This document shows, in pieces, positions 7,411 to 15,766 of a stretch of DNA of 64,000 nucleotides. The DNA is from Bacillota bacterium (GTDB lineage Bacteria; Bacillota; Clostridia; Christensenellales; SZUA-584): contig JAEWCC010000058.1 of the NCBI GenBank assembly GCA_023390815.1, forward strand, positions 11,156 through 75,155, in the 5' to 3' direction. Both the position numbers and the translations under genes were made by a program. Within the stretch, counting starts at the first letter, position 1. Every line of letters starts with the position of its first letter. The notes below the pieces were generated by a model. The model had not been told where the DNA came from. It did no database searches and saw only the letters and a program-made list of their open reading frames with translations.

Positions 7411-8316
7411 ATGGAAGAGATGAAGCTGACCGCGGAGGCAAGCGCTCCGCGGCTTGATAAATACCTTGCGGAGGCGCTGCCCGTATCGCGCACGCAACTG
7501 ACGAACGCGATCAAGGACGGGCATGTGACGCTCTGCGGGCGCACGGCCAAGCCGGGTGACAAGGTAAAGGCGGGCGACGAGATCGTCGTGCGCCTGCCGG
7601 AGCCGGAGCCTTCGACCGTGGAAGCGGAGGATATCCCGCTCGATATCGTCTATGAGGATGAGGATATCGCCGTGGTGAATAAGCCGCAGGGGATGGTTGT
7701 GCATCCCGCGCCGGGCCATGCCAGCGGTACGCTGGTGGGCGGGCTGCTCTCCGCGCTGAACAACCTCTCCGGCGTAGGCGGGCAGATGCGGCCCGGCATC
7801 GTGCACCGGCTGGATAAGGATACGTCCGGCCTGCTGGTGGTGGCCAAGAACGACGCCGCGCACGCGGCGCTTTCCGCGCAGCTGGCGGACAAGAGCGCGA
7901 ACCGGGTGTATTTCGCGGTCGTTCATGGCAACATCAAAGAGGATGCGATCGATATCGACAAGCCCATCGGACGCAGCAACAGCGACCGCAAGAAGATGGC
8001 GGTGGACGCGCGCGGACGCCGCGCGGTGACGCATATCCGCGTGCTGGAACGCTTCGGGGAATTTACGCTGGTGCGCGCCGCGCTGGAGACAGGCCGCACG
8101 CATCAGATTCGCGTGCACCTCGCGAGCATCAGCCATCCCGTGGCGGGGGACCCGGTATACGGCCCCAAGGCCGTACGGCTGCACAAGGAAGGCCAGTTGC
8201 TGCACGCGGGCGAGCTCAGCTTCATCCATCCGTCCACAAAGGAGCGCGTGACGTTTACCGCGCCGCTGCCGGAGTATTTTAACGGCGTGCTGGAGAAGCT
8301 GCGTAAAGAGGTTTGA
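7411..8316 (+). CDS. RluA/RluD family 23S rRNA pseudouridine synthase
   Basis: Converts specific uridines in RNA to pseudouridine; the RluD group modifies 23S rRNA. The 301-residue protein has an N-terminal S4 RNA-binding domain (about 12-70), then the catalytic domain with HRLDKDTSGLL (catalytic Asp135), YFAVVHG and the C-terminal ETGRTHQIRVHLASI. It is orthologous in position to the gene that follows lspA in many Firmicutes. The start lacks a Shine-Dalgarno sequence, see the promoter entry. GC-rich codon use returns here after the AT-rich island. Confidence 0.92.
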   Translation: MEEMKLTAEASAPRLDKYLAEALPVSRTQLTNAIKDGHVTLCGRTAKPGDKVKAGDEIVVRLPEPEPSTVEAEDIPLDIVYEDEDIAVVNKPQGMVVHPAPGHASGTLVGGLLSALNNLSGVGGQMRPGIVHRLDKDTSGLLVVAKNDAAHAALSAQLADKSANRVYFAVVHGNIKEDAIDIDKPIGRSNSDRKKMAVDARGRRAVTHIRVLERFGEFTLVRAALETGRTHQIRVHLASISHPVAGDPVYGPKAVRLHKEGQLLHAGELSFIHPSTKERVTFTAPLPEYFNGVLEKLRKEV

Positions 8317-8435
8317 CACGCATCGCTGTCCACGATAGTCATGATATATCGTTCCATACAATCCGACTAAATGATTGGAATAATTGGAGAAATATGATAT
8401 GCTCTTTTATGCACTTCACATAAGGAGTATTCCAT

Positions 8436-9362
8436 ATGAAAAAAGTATGGCTCCAAGTACTTTTCATCTATACCGCTGCAATATGCTTTTTTGGAATAGC
8501 CGGTTGCAGTTTGCTCCAACAGCAAACAACTGAAAGCAGCGCAGCCCGTGCTGACATACCGACGCCCACAGCGACCGCTGTATCAACATGTGATCCAACA
8601 ACCGCTTCGGTTACCACACCAACAACAAGCCCTACCTTGATGCCCGCCGTCTCGCTGCCTCCGGGTACCAAGGTAGAAGCACGTTTCTTTGAGGATCTGG
8701 ATAGAGACGGGGAGAACGAATCGATTATTGCGTCCAGCGCGGAAGATGAAATCGATTTTGATCGTATTTCAGTGGGAGTCATAACGAAAACATCGTATGA
8801 TGAAATACTTGTTTGTAATGGCATATTTGATGGCGCATATCGGGTACAAACGGAGAGTGGGGAGATTTGCGTATTAATCAGCTGTCAGGACCCTGTCATT
8901 AGCGGTGGGGATACCTATGCCTGTTCGTTCAGCGGATTGACGCCGGTTTTGGGAGGATGGGCGGATGGATTAATAACCGGGATGGATGGGACTCATATAA
9001 CGGTGGAGGATTGGGCAGATTTTATCGGCAGTTGGTACTATACGCGTGAATGTGAACTTACGGATGACTTTTCGCTGGTGCCTATGTCGGACATGATGCC
9101 TATCACGGAAGACAGGGAACCACTTCACACCATTCGCGAACTTCCGGTGGAAATGCTGGTGGATGGCGAATACGCCGCCGGTACGCTGCCAACCGGAACA
9201 TACCTGTTTCCCACCACGGGCGACGGCAAAAGCACCATGTGCTTTAAGCTGGAAGACGGCTCCGAGGGAAGGATTCGCTATATCCGCGATGAATCCTTCT
9301 GTGCGATGATCGACGGCGTGAGCGAATACGAGTATTTCGACAATGTTGATTATTGGAGCTAG
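8436..9362 (+). CDS. lipoprotein of unknown function, paralogue 1
   Basis: A secreted lipoprotein of 308 residues: a signal sequence ending in GIAGC (lipobox), then a Thr/Pro-rich linker, then an acidic domain. A DLDRDGENES segment resembles a calcium-binding DxDxDG loop. It is paralogous to the gene at 9732-10742: both share PVEMLxDGEY, the SDMM block and an FDNVDYW/FDNIEYW ending, so they probably arose by tandem duplication. AAGGAG lies before the ATG at 8436. I do not recognise a named family. A minus-strand DUF1858 gene lies between the two copies. Confidence 0.75.
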   Translation: MKKVWLQVLFIYTAAICFFGIAGCSLLQQQTTESSAARADIPTPTATAVSTCDPTTASVTTPTTSPTLMPAVSLPPGTKVEARFFEDLDRDGENESIIASSAEDEIDFDRISVGVITKTSYDEILVCNGIFDGAYRVQTESGEICVLISCQDPVISGGDTYACSFSGLTPVLGGWADGLITGMDGTHITVEDWADFIGSWYYTRECELTDDFSLVPMSDMMPITEDREPLHTIRELPVEMLVDGEYAAGTLPTGTYLFPTTGDGKSTMCFKLEDGSEGRIRYIRDESFCAMIDGVSEYEYFDNVDYWS

Positions 9363-9365
9363 GGC

Positions 9366-9578
9366 TCAAACCTCGTCCTCGGCTGCTCCGCGCAGGAACG
9401 AATTGAGCCCCGCGATGAACGCACGGGGGTTCTTTATGCGTTTGACCTCCAGCAGCTTTCCCAGCGGCTGTGACAAAGCACCGGAGCAGGCGACCAGCGA
9501 CACCCCCTGCCCGAGGCAATATTCAAATACGCCCTCAATCTCTGCGATTTCTTCGACCGGCGTATCCTTTGTGACCAT
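9366..9578 (-). CDS. DUF1858-like small protein
   Basis: A 70-residue protein resembling DUF1858 domains: it starts MVTKDTPVEEIAEIEGVFEY and has the conserved positions around GVSLVACSGALSQPLGKLLE. DUF1858 proteins occur alone or fused to hemerythrin-like and oxidoreductase domains; their function is not established. GGAAGG precedes the start. It converges on lipoprotein 1 with a 3-base gap and is divergent from lipoprotein 2. A second DUF1858 gene lies in the nitrosative-stress block at 44740. Confidence 0.65.
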   Translation of the reverse strand: MVTKDTPVEEIAEIEGVFEYCLGQGVSLVACSGALSQPLGKLLEVKRIKNPRAFIAGLNSFLRGAAEDEV

Positions 9579-9731
9579 GGTGCTGCCTTCCTTTCATTAC
9601 AAGGTGGTAGTATACCATATGCAAGGCGGGATGGATGATTACACAACCGGCTATCGATTTTTACTGAATAGGATAATTGGTTTGTGTAATTCTCAAAAGG
9701 CGGCGTGAGATGAAAACAAGGAGTGGGTGCA

Positions 9732-10742
9732 ATGAAAAGAATGTGGATGCCTGTAGTCCTGTTGGTATGCTTGTTGGTGATGGCTGGATGCAGCGAGCTG
9801 ACGGATATGCATGAGAAGGAAAGCGGCGCTGCGCAGAACACAAAGGCAACGCTGACGCCCGCCCCCAGCCATACTTTGGCCGTAACACCCGAGCCGCAGC
9901 CAATGCCGATGGCACGGGAAGATGCGAGGTTTTCTGCTGACCTTAACGGGGACGGCAAAGATGAAACGATCGTCGTGATGTCCATGTATAACGTTCCGAA
10001 TGATGGGTGGGAAACAATCTATCTGGAAACGTTGGAGAATCCGGACAAGAAGATCGTCTTATCGGATTTCGACTGGTTTTCGCAGGCGTATCTGACATAT
10101 ACGCAAAGCGGCCAGCCTTGCGTACTGGTCAGCTGTGACGGGGAAGGCGGCGAGGTCATTACCTATATATGTTCTTTCAGTGATACAACCCCCATATTAC
10201 AAAATGAGATGTACGAGGCGGTGCTCGATATAAACGGCACCGATCTGACAATGGGTTCCTGGACCGAAACCATCGGGGATTGGGACTATACGCGCGATTA
10301 CGAGCTCACCGACGAATTCGAGCTCGTGCCGGTGTCCGACATGATGATTGTGACGCAGGGCAGGGAGCCGCTGGTTGCCATCCGGGAACTACCGGTGGAG
10401 ATGCTGGACGATGGGGAATACGTAAAGGACACACTGCCCATTGATACGATTATCTGGCCCGTTTCCGCGGACGGGAACGGGCATATGACGTTCCGAACGG
10501 AGAACGGCAGAACCGTAAGGATTACCTATACGGTGGATGATGAATACGGATACGCCCTGATCAATGGGTTAAGCGTGGACGGGTTTTTTGACAACATTGA
10601 ATATTGGGGGTTAACCCCAACTGAAGACTTCCGATTAAATAAACAGCCCGTGCAACGAAAATGTGTGGCACGGGCTGTTCTTCAAAAAAACCGTTATGCA
10701 AGCGTAAAGCGATTTACCTGTGATTTTAAAAGCTCCGCCTGA
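9732..10742 (+). CDS. lipoprotein of unknown function, paralogue 2, apparently extended at the C-terminus
   Basis: 336 residues with a signal peptide ending in VMAGC (lipobox), a Pro/Thr linker, a DLNGDGKDET calcium-loop-like segment and a domain matching paralogue 1 to its end. Where paralogue 1 stops after DYWS, this frame runs on from EYWG through 46 further residues, across a strong terminator hairpin (10642-10679) and into the 3' end of the convergent chemoreceptor gene. A run of five G residues at 10606-10610 explains it: with four, the frame would read YWG and then TAA. The real end is therefore probably near 10611. The ATG at 9732 follows AAGGAG. Confidence 0.7.
   Translation: MKRMWMPVVLLVCLLVMAGCSELTDMHEKESGAAQNTKATLTPAPSHTLAVTPEPQPMPMAREDARFSADLNGDGKDETIVVMSMYNVPNDGWETIYLETLENPDKKIVLSDFDWFSQAYLTYTQSGQPCVLVSCDGEGGEVITYICSFSDTTPILQNEMYEAVLDINGTDLTMGSWTETIGDWDYTRDYELTDEFELVPVSDMMIVTQGREPLVAIRELPVEMLDDGEYVKDTLPIDTIIWPVSADGNGHMTFRTENGRTVRITYTVDDEYGYALINGLSVDGFFDNIEYWGLTPTEDFRLNKQPVQRKCVARAVLQKNRYASVKRFTCDFKSSA
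10642..10679. terminator. bidirectional hairpin between lipoprotein 2 and the chemoreceptor gene
   Basis: A perfect 12-base inverted repeat (AACAGCCCGTGC and GCACGGGCTGTT). T-rich sequence follows on both strands, best on the minus strand, so it can serve both convergent genes. It lies inside the extended reading frame of lipoprotein 2. Confidence 0.7.
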
Positions 10743-12355
10743 CTCGAAAGCTCCTCGCTGGCTGCGGCCGCCTGTTCGGCGGTTGCCACGTTCGTTTGAA
10801 CCACCTGACTCATTTGTTCGATACCCCGGTTGACCTGCGCGATGGCGGTTGCCTGCTCGTTCGACGCGGACGCGATTCCGCCCACCAGCGCGGCTGCTTT
10901 TTCCGCCGCGTCCATGATACCGGTCAGCTTTTCGGCGGTATCGTTGGCGATGATCAACCCTGCTTCCGCTTTTCTCACGGAACCGTCGATCAGTTCGGTT
11001 GTTTCGCTGGCGGCCTTTGCGCTGCGCTGGGCGAGGTTGCGCACTTCTTCCGCGACCACTGCGAAGCCCTTGCCGTGCACGCCTGCGCGCGCGGCTTCCA
11101 CTGCGGCGTTGAGCGCGAGTATATTCGTCTGAAATGCGATTTCATCGACAACCTTGATGATTTTTGAGATATCCGATGACGCTTCACTGATGGCGGCCAT
11201 TGCCTGATTCAGGCTTTCCATCTGACGGGTGCCGTTTTCTGCGTCGGACTTTACCTGGGCGGAAAAGTCGCTGGCCTTGGCCGCCTTGAGCGCGTTGTCG
11301 CGGGTCTGGGAGGCAATATCCGCAATAGACACGGTCAGCTGTTCGATTGCGCTTGCCTGCTCCGTTGCGCCTTGCGAGATGGATTGGCTTCCATCGGAGA
11401 CCTGCTTCGTGCCGGACGCCACCTGCTCTGCCGCAATACTGATATCGGACAGCATCCCGCCGAGCGAAGTGATGATTTGGTTGATCGAAGATTTCAGCTC
11501 CGCGAAATCACCCCGGAATTCGGATGTAATACCGGTACGCAGGTTGCCGAGCGAAACCTGGGCCAGCACGGATGAGATTTCCGCGATATAGCGGCGAATG
11601 CTGCTGACGCTTTCGAGCAGCTTTGCGGCAATGCCGCTGAAAACGTCATGTACGTCGAGCGTATCCGCTTCGGCTTCCTCAACCTCGATGCGGAGGCTGA
11701 GCTCACCCTGAGAAAGCTTGTCCATGCTGCCATGAAGCTTTTGTACCTCGGCGCGGATGAAAGCCGCTTTCTTTTCCTGCGCGCGGCTAGAGGCCTCAAG
11801 CGCATCAAATACCTCCTGCAAGTCGGCCCGGCTTTTTTCGATGTTGGCGATGATCCCTGCACCCCATTTGGTGAGGAAGTACAGCGCAACGATCTCACCA
11901 TTGAGCATAAAGAATATGGACAGGAAATAGGGCAAGCCATTGTTCTCGCCCAGCAGGTGGTCCGGGCGAAGCACGTAGATCGCGATGAGCAGCACATTCA
12001 CAATGCTGCCGTATGCGAGCAGCAGCTTGCTGTTAAAGTACAGCGCAATGATGATGACCGTGATACACACCATGTAATGCCGGTCGAGCGAGAACGGATT
12101 GAGGAAGATCACGGCATACACGGCGATTACGGGTATAAGGCCCATTAGCAGCGATTTTGCAAAGCGGTTCATTTTGAGGAATGCAATGACGGTAACCAGA
12201 ATTCCCACGGTCAGCCCTTCGGCGGTTACGCTGTACTGCGTGCCTGCATTGCGGAGAAACGCCTGCTCGATGATGATCGCGATCATCGCCCAGATGATGA
12301 TAAGGGCTACCTTATCGACTCGTTTCAAATCGTAGGTGGTGTTTTGTGTTTTCAT
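10694..12355 (-). CDS. methyl-accepting chemotaxis protein
   Basis: Chemoreceptor-type signal transducer of 553 residues. The first 180 residues contain about six membrane spans and no extracellular ligand-binding domain, so it probably senses a membrane or intracellular signal. A helical linker follows, then the coiled-coil MCP signalling domain with the conserved hairpin tip EIAFQTNILALNAAVEAARA and AEEVRNLAQRS. The C-terminal sequence lacks a CheR-tethering pentapeptide. I start at ATG 12355 (MKTQNTTYDL); upstream in-frame sequence to 12595 looks non-coding. No che genes are nearby. Confidence 0.9.
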   Translation of the reverse strand: MKTQNTTYDLKRVDKVALIIIWAMIAIIIEQAFLRNAGTQYSVTAEGLTVGILVTVIAFLKMNRFAKSLLMGLIPVIAVYAVIFLNPFSLDRHYMVCITVIIIALYFNSKLLLAYGSIVNVLLIAIYVLRPDHLLGENNGLPYFLSIFFMLNGEIVALYFLTKWGAGIIANIEKSRADLQEVFDALEASSRAQEKKAAFIRAEVQKLHGSMDKLSQGELSLRIEVEEAEADTLDVHDVFSGIAAKLLESVSSIRRYIAEISSVLAQVSLGNLRTGITSEFRGDFAELKSSINQIITSLGGMLSDISIAAEQVASGTKQVSDGSQSISQGATEQASAIEQLTVSIADIASQTRDNALKAAKASDFSAQVKSDAENGTRQMESLNQAMAAISEASSDISKIIKVVDEIAFQTNILALNAAVEAARAGVHGKGFAVVAEEVRNLAQRSAKAASETTELIDGSVRKAEAGLIIANDTAEKLTGIMDAAEKAAALVGGIASASNEQATAIAQVNRGIEQMSQVVQTNVATAEQAAAASEELSSQAELLKSQVNRFTLA

Positions 12356-12541
12356 GAAGCGCTCCCGGAAGTCGTATTGAAGTAGTATTATATATAATGA
12401 ATCGTGTAAAACTTGTGGAAAATGAACCTGATTAAACAGGATGAATTTAAATAACCGCTTTTCGTCGCTGCAACACGAACATATTGACGGGTTTTGTAAA
12501 TACGTGTATCTTAAAACTACCCTATACAACAAGGAGACCGG

Positions 12542-13414
12542 ATGAATATACTTAAAACCAATTCCCTGACGGAAGCGCAAATTCGTGCAATCCACGAACT
12601 TGACCGGATATGTGCCGAAGCGGACGGCGCGAAGAATCGGATATCACTGGACAACGGGATCAATTTCGTGCACGGCATGGACAGCTATTTTATGCTGTTT
12701 GAGGGCGATGCGCTGCTTGGACTGATCAGTGTATTCGCCCCGATGCAGGACGTTGCGGAGATTTCCGCTATCGTGCATCCGGAGTACCGGAAACAGGGGC
12801 ATTTTCGGCGACTGCTGGCCGAGGCGGCTGCTTCGCTGCTCGGGAACGGCTATCATAAGCTGCTGCTGGTCCACGAGGCATCCGCGCAGGCAGGCAAGGC
12901 CATTGCACAAAAGTGGGGCGTTGGTATCGAGCACTCCGAATATCTGCTGCATTATACGGGCAGCGTACAAACGTCGGATAACGCAAATCTGACGGTGCGG
13001 TATGCGCAGGACAGCGACATTCCCGAAATGGCGAGGCTCAGTTCCGAGACGTTTGGCGAGACGTTCGAGGAAGCAAGGCACCTCGTCGAAAGCGCTTTCA
13101 AAGACAACAATCGGCACAATTTCGTCGTACTGTTGAATGACGAAATGGTGGGCATCGGCGGCGTCAATACGGGCGATCCGGATCTTTATATCTTCGGCCT
13201 GGGTATCTCGCCACAGCACCAAAACAAAGGGCTTGGGCGGATTATGCTGGCAAAAATCATTTGTGAACTGCAAAAATCATACGACCGCGATATCGTACTC
13301 GAGGTGGACAGCGAAAACGCGCGTGCGTTCCATCTGTATACCACGAGCGGTTTTGAGGTGCGCACCCAGTACGATTACTACGAAGCGCGCACAGAAGAGT
13401 ATATAGCGCAGTAG
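12542..13414 (+). CDS. GNAT family N-acetyltransferase with two GNAT domains
   Basis: A 290-residue protein built from two GNAT folds. The N-terminal half (about 1-140) carries EYRKQGHFRRLLAEA. The C-terminal half (about 150-290) carries the acetyl-CoA-binding motif HQNKGLGRIMLAK, followed by ENARAFHLYTTSGFE. The substrate cannot be read from the sequence. AAGGAG lies before the ATG. It is divergently transcribed from the chemoreceptor gene with about 190 bases between them. Confidence 0.88.
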   Translation: MNILKTNSLTEAQIRAIHELDRICAEADGAKNRISLDNGINFVHGMDSYFMLFEGDALLGLISVFAPMQDVAEISAIVHPEYRKQGHFRRLLAEAAASLLGNGYHKLLLVHEASAQAGKAIAQKWGVGIEHSEYLLHYTGSVQTSDNANLTVRYAQDSDIPEMARLSSETFGETFEEARHLVESAFKDNNRHNFVVLLNDEMVGIGGVNTGDPDLYIFGLGISPQHQNKGLGRIMLAKIICELQKSYDRDIVLEVDSENARAFHLYTTSGFEVRTQYDYYEARTEEYIAQ

Positions 13415-13517
13415 GTGACCGAAATTTTCTGAGTACCGTCGCAGGACCTGACTTCGCGACGTGTTAAGTTTTAAAGCTGTGAAAAGGAATTCCTCGCGAA
13501 AAAGCCGATGGTTTGGG

Positions 13518-13569
13518 AAAATGTCAATGACGCGCCAAGGCGCGGCGGACAATCTTTTATTGACATTTT
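13518..13569 (+). promoter_or_regulatory. nested inverted repeats overlapping the rpsU -35 element
   Basis: A perfect 11-base inverted repeat (AAAATGTCAAT at 13518-13528, ATTGACATTTT at 13559-13569) encloses a second perfect palindrome (CGCGCC-AA-GGCGCG, 13531-13544). The right outer arm contains the -35 TTGACA. It could be a repressor site, or the inner hairpin could terminate the upstream acetyltransferase transcript. Confidence 0.45.
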
Positions 13570-13588
13570 TCCGGTCGTTGTCTATAAT
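13560..13588 (+). promoter_or_regulatory. consensus sigma-A promoter for rpsU
   Basis: TTGACA (13560-13565), a 17-base spacer and TATAAT (13583-13588): a full consensus match, as expected for a strongly expressed ribosomal protein gene. The predicted leader is about 65 bases. Confidence 0.85.
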
Positions 13589-13657
13589 ACTCGTGTGTTA
13601 AAAAACTCCCGTTTGGTGGGCACTCAGCGCCCGTGGAGTCGGGAGGGAGGGTAAGCA

Positions 13658-13831
13658 GTGGCGGAGATACGCGTTGGCGAAAACGAATCGTTGGAAAACG
13701 CATTAAAAAGATTCAAGCGTCTGACCGCAAGGGAAGGTACGCTGGCGGAGCTTCGTAAGCGCGAGCATTACGAAAAACCGAGCGTCAAAAGGAAGAAGAA
13801 AGCGGAAGCGGCGCGCAAGCGTAAGCGCTAA
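13658..13831 (+). CDS. rpsU: 30S ribosomal protein S21
   Basis: Small-subunit ribosomal protein of 57 residues. It has the family's start (AEIRVGENESLENALKRFKR), KREHYEKPS, and a strongly basic tail (KRKKKAEAARKRKR). Translation starts with GTG at 13658, preceded by GGGAGGGAGGG. It is driven by the consensus promoter at 13560 and followed by a hairpin at 13847. In Bacillus rpsU is followed by yqeY, yqeZ (nfeD) and floA; here nfeD follows directly. Confidence 0.95.
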   Translation: MAEIRVGENESLENALKRFKRLTAREGTLAELRKREHYEKPSVKRKKKAEAARKRKR

Positions 13832-13846
13832 GCAACATTCGCGAAT

Positions 13847-13876
13847 AAGCCCGGGGCCAAGGCTCACGGGCTTTGT
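13847..13876 (+). terminator. intrinsic terminator after rpsU
   Basis: AAGCCCG and CGGGCTT pair across a 13-base loop and lead into TTTGTT. A moderate terminator; some read-through into nfeD is possible. Confidence 0.55.
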
Positions 13877-13923
13877 TATATCTTTAATTCCGGCCGGGGT
13901 CAGGTACTCTGAAAGGAGACAAT

Positions 13924-15225
13924 ATGAAACAGACGATACGCAGGGCAGCGGCAATCATCGCGATGGTACTTTGTATTTTCGCGTTTTCGGGAAATGCGCA
14001 GGCAAAGAGCGGTGAAGTGGTATTGCTCGATGTCACCGGAGAGGTAAACGCCGCGATGACGGGGTACATACGGGACGCAATATCGGACGCGGAGCAAGCG
14101 GGCAGCCCTGTGGTGCTGCTGCTGGACACCTATGGCGGGCAGATCATTGAGGCGGACAGCATCAAGGAAATATTGCTGGACGCCAAGGTGCCGGTGAGCT
14201 GTTATATCACGCGCAACGCGCTTTCGGCGGGGACGCTGATCGCGATATCGTGCGAGCGTATCGTCATGGCGCCCGGCGCGGTGATCGGCGCGGCAGAGAC
14301 GATCCCCAACGACGAGAAGACGCTTTCGACCTGGGTCGGCATACTAAAATCCGCTGCGGAAGCGCGCGGGCGGGACCCGCAGATCGTCGCGGCGATGGCC
14401 GATAAGGACATCGCGATCGAGGGCGTGACCGAAGCAGGCTCTCTGCTGACGCTGGGCGCGGAAGACGCGCAGGCGCTGCATATATCGGACGGGATTGCAA
14501 AGTCGCAGGACGAGGCGCTGGCGCTGCTGGGTTATTCAGATTACGCGGTGCAGCAGCAAAACATGAGCTTTTCGGTGCTGGCGGCGCAGTTTCTGACCTC
14601 GACTACCGTAATGAGCATACTGTTTATCGCGGCGATCATCTGCATGGGAATCGAGGTGTTCACACCGGGCTTCGGTATCTTCGGTATTCTCGCGATCGTG
14701 TTTTTCGGGCTGTATTTCGGCGGCAGCTACATCGCGGGCTATGCGGAGTGGTGGAGCATCGCGCTGTTCGTGGCGGGCATCGTATTTATCGGTATCGAGA
14801 TCGCCGTGCCGGGCTTCGGGGTATTCGGCATTCTCGGTATCATCAGCCTGATTGCGGGCATGATATTTGCCACACGCGATTTTACCACCTTCCTCTCGGT
14901 GCTGGGCATCGGCATACTCGGCGCGGCGGTCGGTCTGCCGCTCGTCTATCTGCTGCTTAAAAAACTGGGCCTGCTGCGCAAACTCGCGCTCGAGAAGGGC
15001 ATGCTGCCCGAGGAAGGCTTCGTAAGCCACGATCCGATCCCAAGTCTTACCGGCAAGACCGGCATGGCAATATCCGTACTGCGGCCTGCGGGCATCGCCC
15101 TCATCGGCGGCGAGCGGTATAGCGTGATATCGTCGGGCGGGTACATCGAAAAGGATACACCGGTTGTGGTCGTGGAGCATACGCCCGGGCGCATCGTGGT
15201 CGATGAGATCAGGACGACGGCTTAA
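13924..15225 (+). CDS. long NfeD family membrane serine protease
   Basis: Long-form NfeD protein: a ClpP-like serine protease domain fused to membrane spans and a soluble OB-fold domain; partners are usually flotillin/stomatin-type proteins. The 433 residues comprise a signal peptide (to about 27), the protease domain with catalytic Ser101 (NALSAGTLIA) and Lys142 by alignment with the Pyrococcus 1510-N Ser-Lys dyad, five or six membrane spans (about 220-355), and the C-terminal NfeD domain (about 365-433, TGKTGMAISVLRPAG). AAAGGAG precedes the ATG. The usual neighbour floA is absent. Confidence 0.9.
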   Translation: MKQTIRRAAAIIAMVLCIFAFSGNAQAKSGEVVLLDVTGEVNAAMTGYIRDAISDAEQAGSPVVLLLDTYGGQIIEADSIKEILLDAKVPVSCYITRNALSAGTLIAISCERIVMAPGAVIGAAETIPNDEKTLSTWVGILKSAAEARGRDPQIVAAMADKDIAIEGVTEAGSLLTLGAEDAQALHISDGIAKSQDEALALLGYSDYAVQQQNMSFSVLAAQFLTSTTVMSILFIAAIICMGIEVFTPGFGIFGILAIVFFGLYFGGSYIAGYAEWWSIALFVAGIVFIGIEIAVPGFGVFGILGIISLIAGMIFATRDFTTFLSVLGIGILGAAVGLPLVYLLLKKLGLLRKLALEKGMLPEEGFVSHDPIPSLTGKTGMAISVLRPAGIALIGGERYSVISSGGYIEKDTPVVVVEHTPGRIVVDEIRTTA

Positions 15226-15236
15226 ATCGTAAGAAC

Positions 15237-15266
15237 AAGGGAGCGGGGAATCCGCTCCCTTCGTTT
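15237..15266 (+). terminator. intrinsic terminator after nfeD
   Basis: Perfect 10-base stem (AAGGGAGCGG with CCGCTCCCTT) and a 5-base loop followed by CGTTTT. It may also end transcripts of the convergent acetyltransferase gene. Confidence 0.85.
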
Positions 15267-15311
15267 TATGGTGATAACAATGCGCCGCTTCTTTGAAAAG
15301 GGATAGCGGCA

Positions 15312-15743
15312 CTATATTTTTTTGGCGAGATAGCGTACGTCGGGCCGTACCTCCCAGCCGACGGACGTCCAGAACTCCTGCGAACCGGGGTTGTGCGTGG
15401 TAACGAGCAGATACGCCTGGTCGATGCCTTCGGCGCGCAGCGCGGTAAGCGCGCGCTGCTGCATAAGCTTTGCAATGCCGCGACGGCGGAAGGCGGAGTC
15501 TACCGCGACGTGGAATATCGAGCCGCGGCGTCCGTCGTGACCGCACAGCAGCGTGCCGATCAAACGGCCCTGCACGTCGCAGGCGACCGTGCTGAGGCCC
15601 GGATTGCGCTTGAGGTAACGCGCCATGATCTCAAAGGTTTCGTGTACGGCGGACGATTCCGGTCTGAACGAAGCCCTCCATAGCGCCATCGCGGCCTCGA
15701 TATCCGTTTCCTCCATTGCGCGGATGATGATGTCATCAGGCAT
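15312..15743 (-). CDS. GNAT family N-acetyltransferase
   Basis: A 143-residue single-domain acetyltransferase. It has the N-terminal IRAMEETDIEAAMALWRASF typical of the fold, the acetyl-CoA-binding motif DSAFRRRGIAKLMQQRA, and HNPGSQEFWTSVGW near the end. The acceptor substrate cannot be inferred. It lies 23 bases downstream of the membrane protein gene at 15767 on the same strand and may be its last operon partner. Confidence 0.85.
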   Translation of the reverse strand: MPDDIIIRAMEETDIEAAMALWRASFRPESSAVHETFEIMARYLKRNPGLSTVACDVQGRLIGTLLCGHDGRRGSIFHVAVDSAFRRRGIAKLMQQRALTALRAEGIDQAYLLVTTHNPGSQEFWTSVGWEVRPDVRYLAKKI

Positions 15744-15766
15744 ATGTTTTAACCTCCGGGGCAGTA

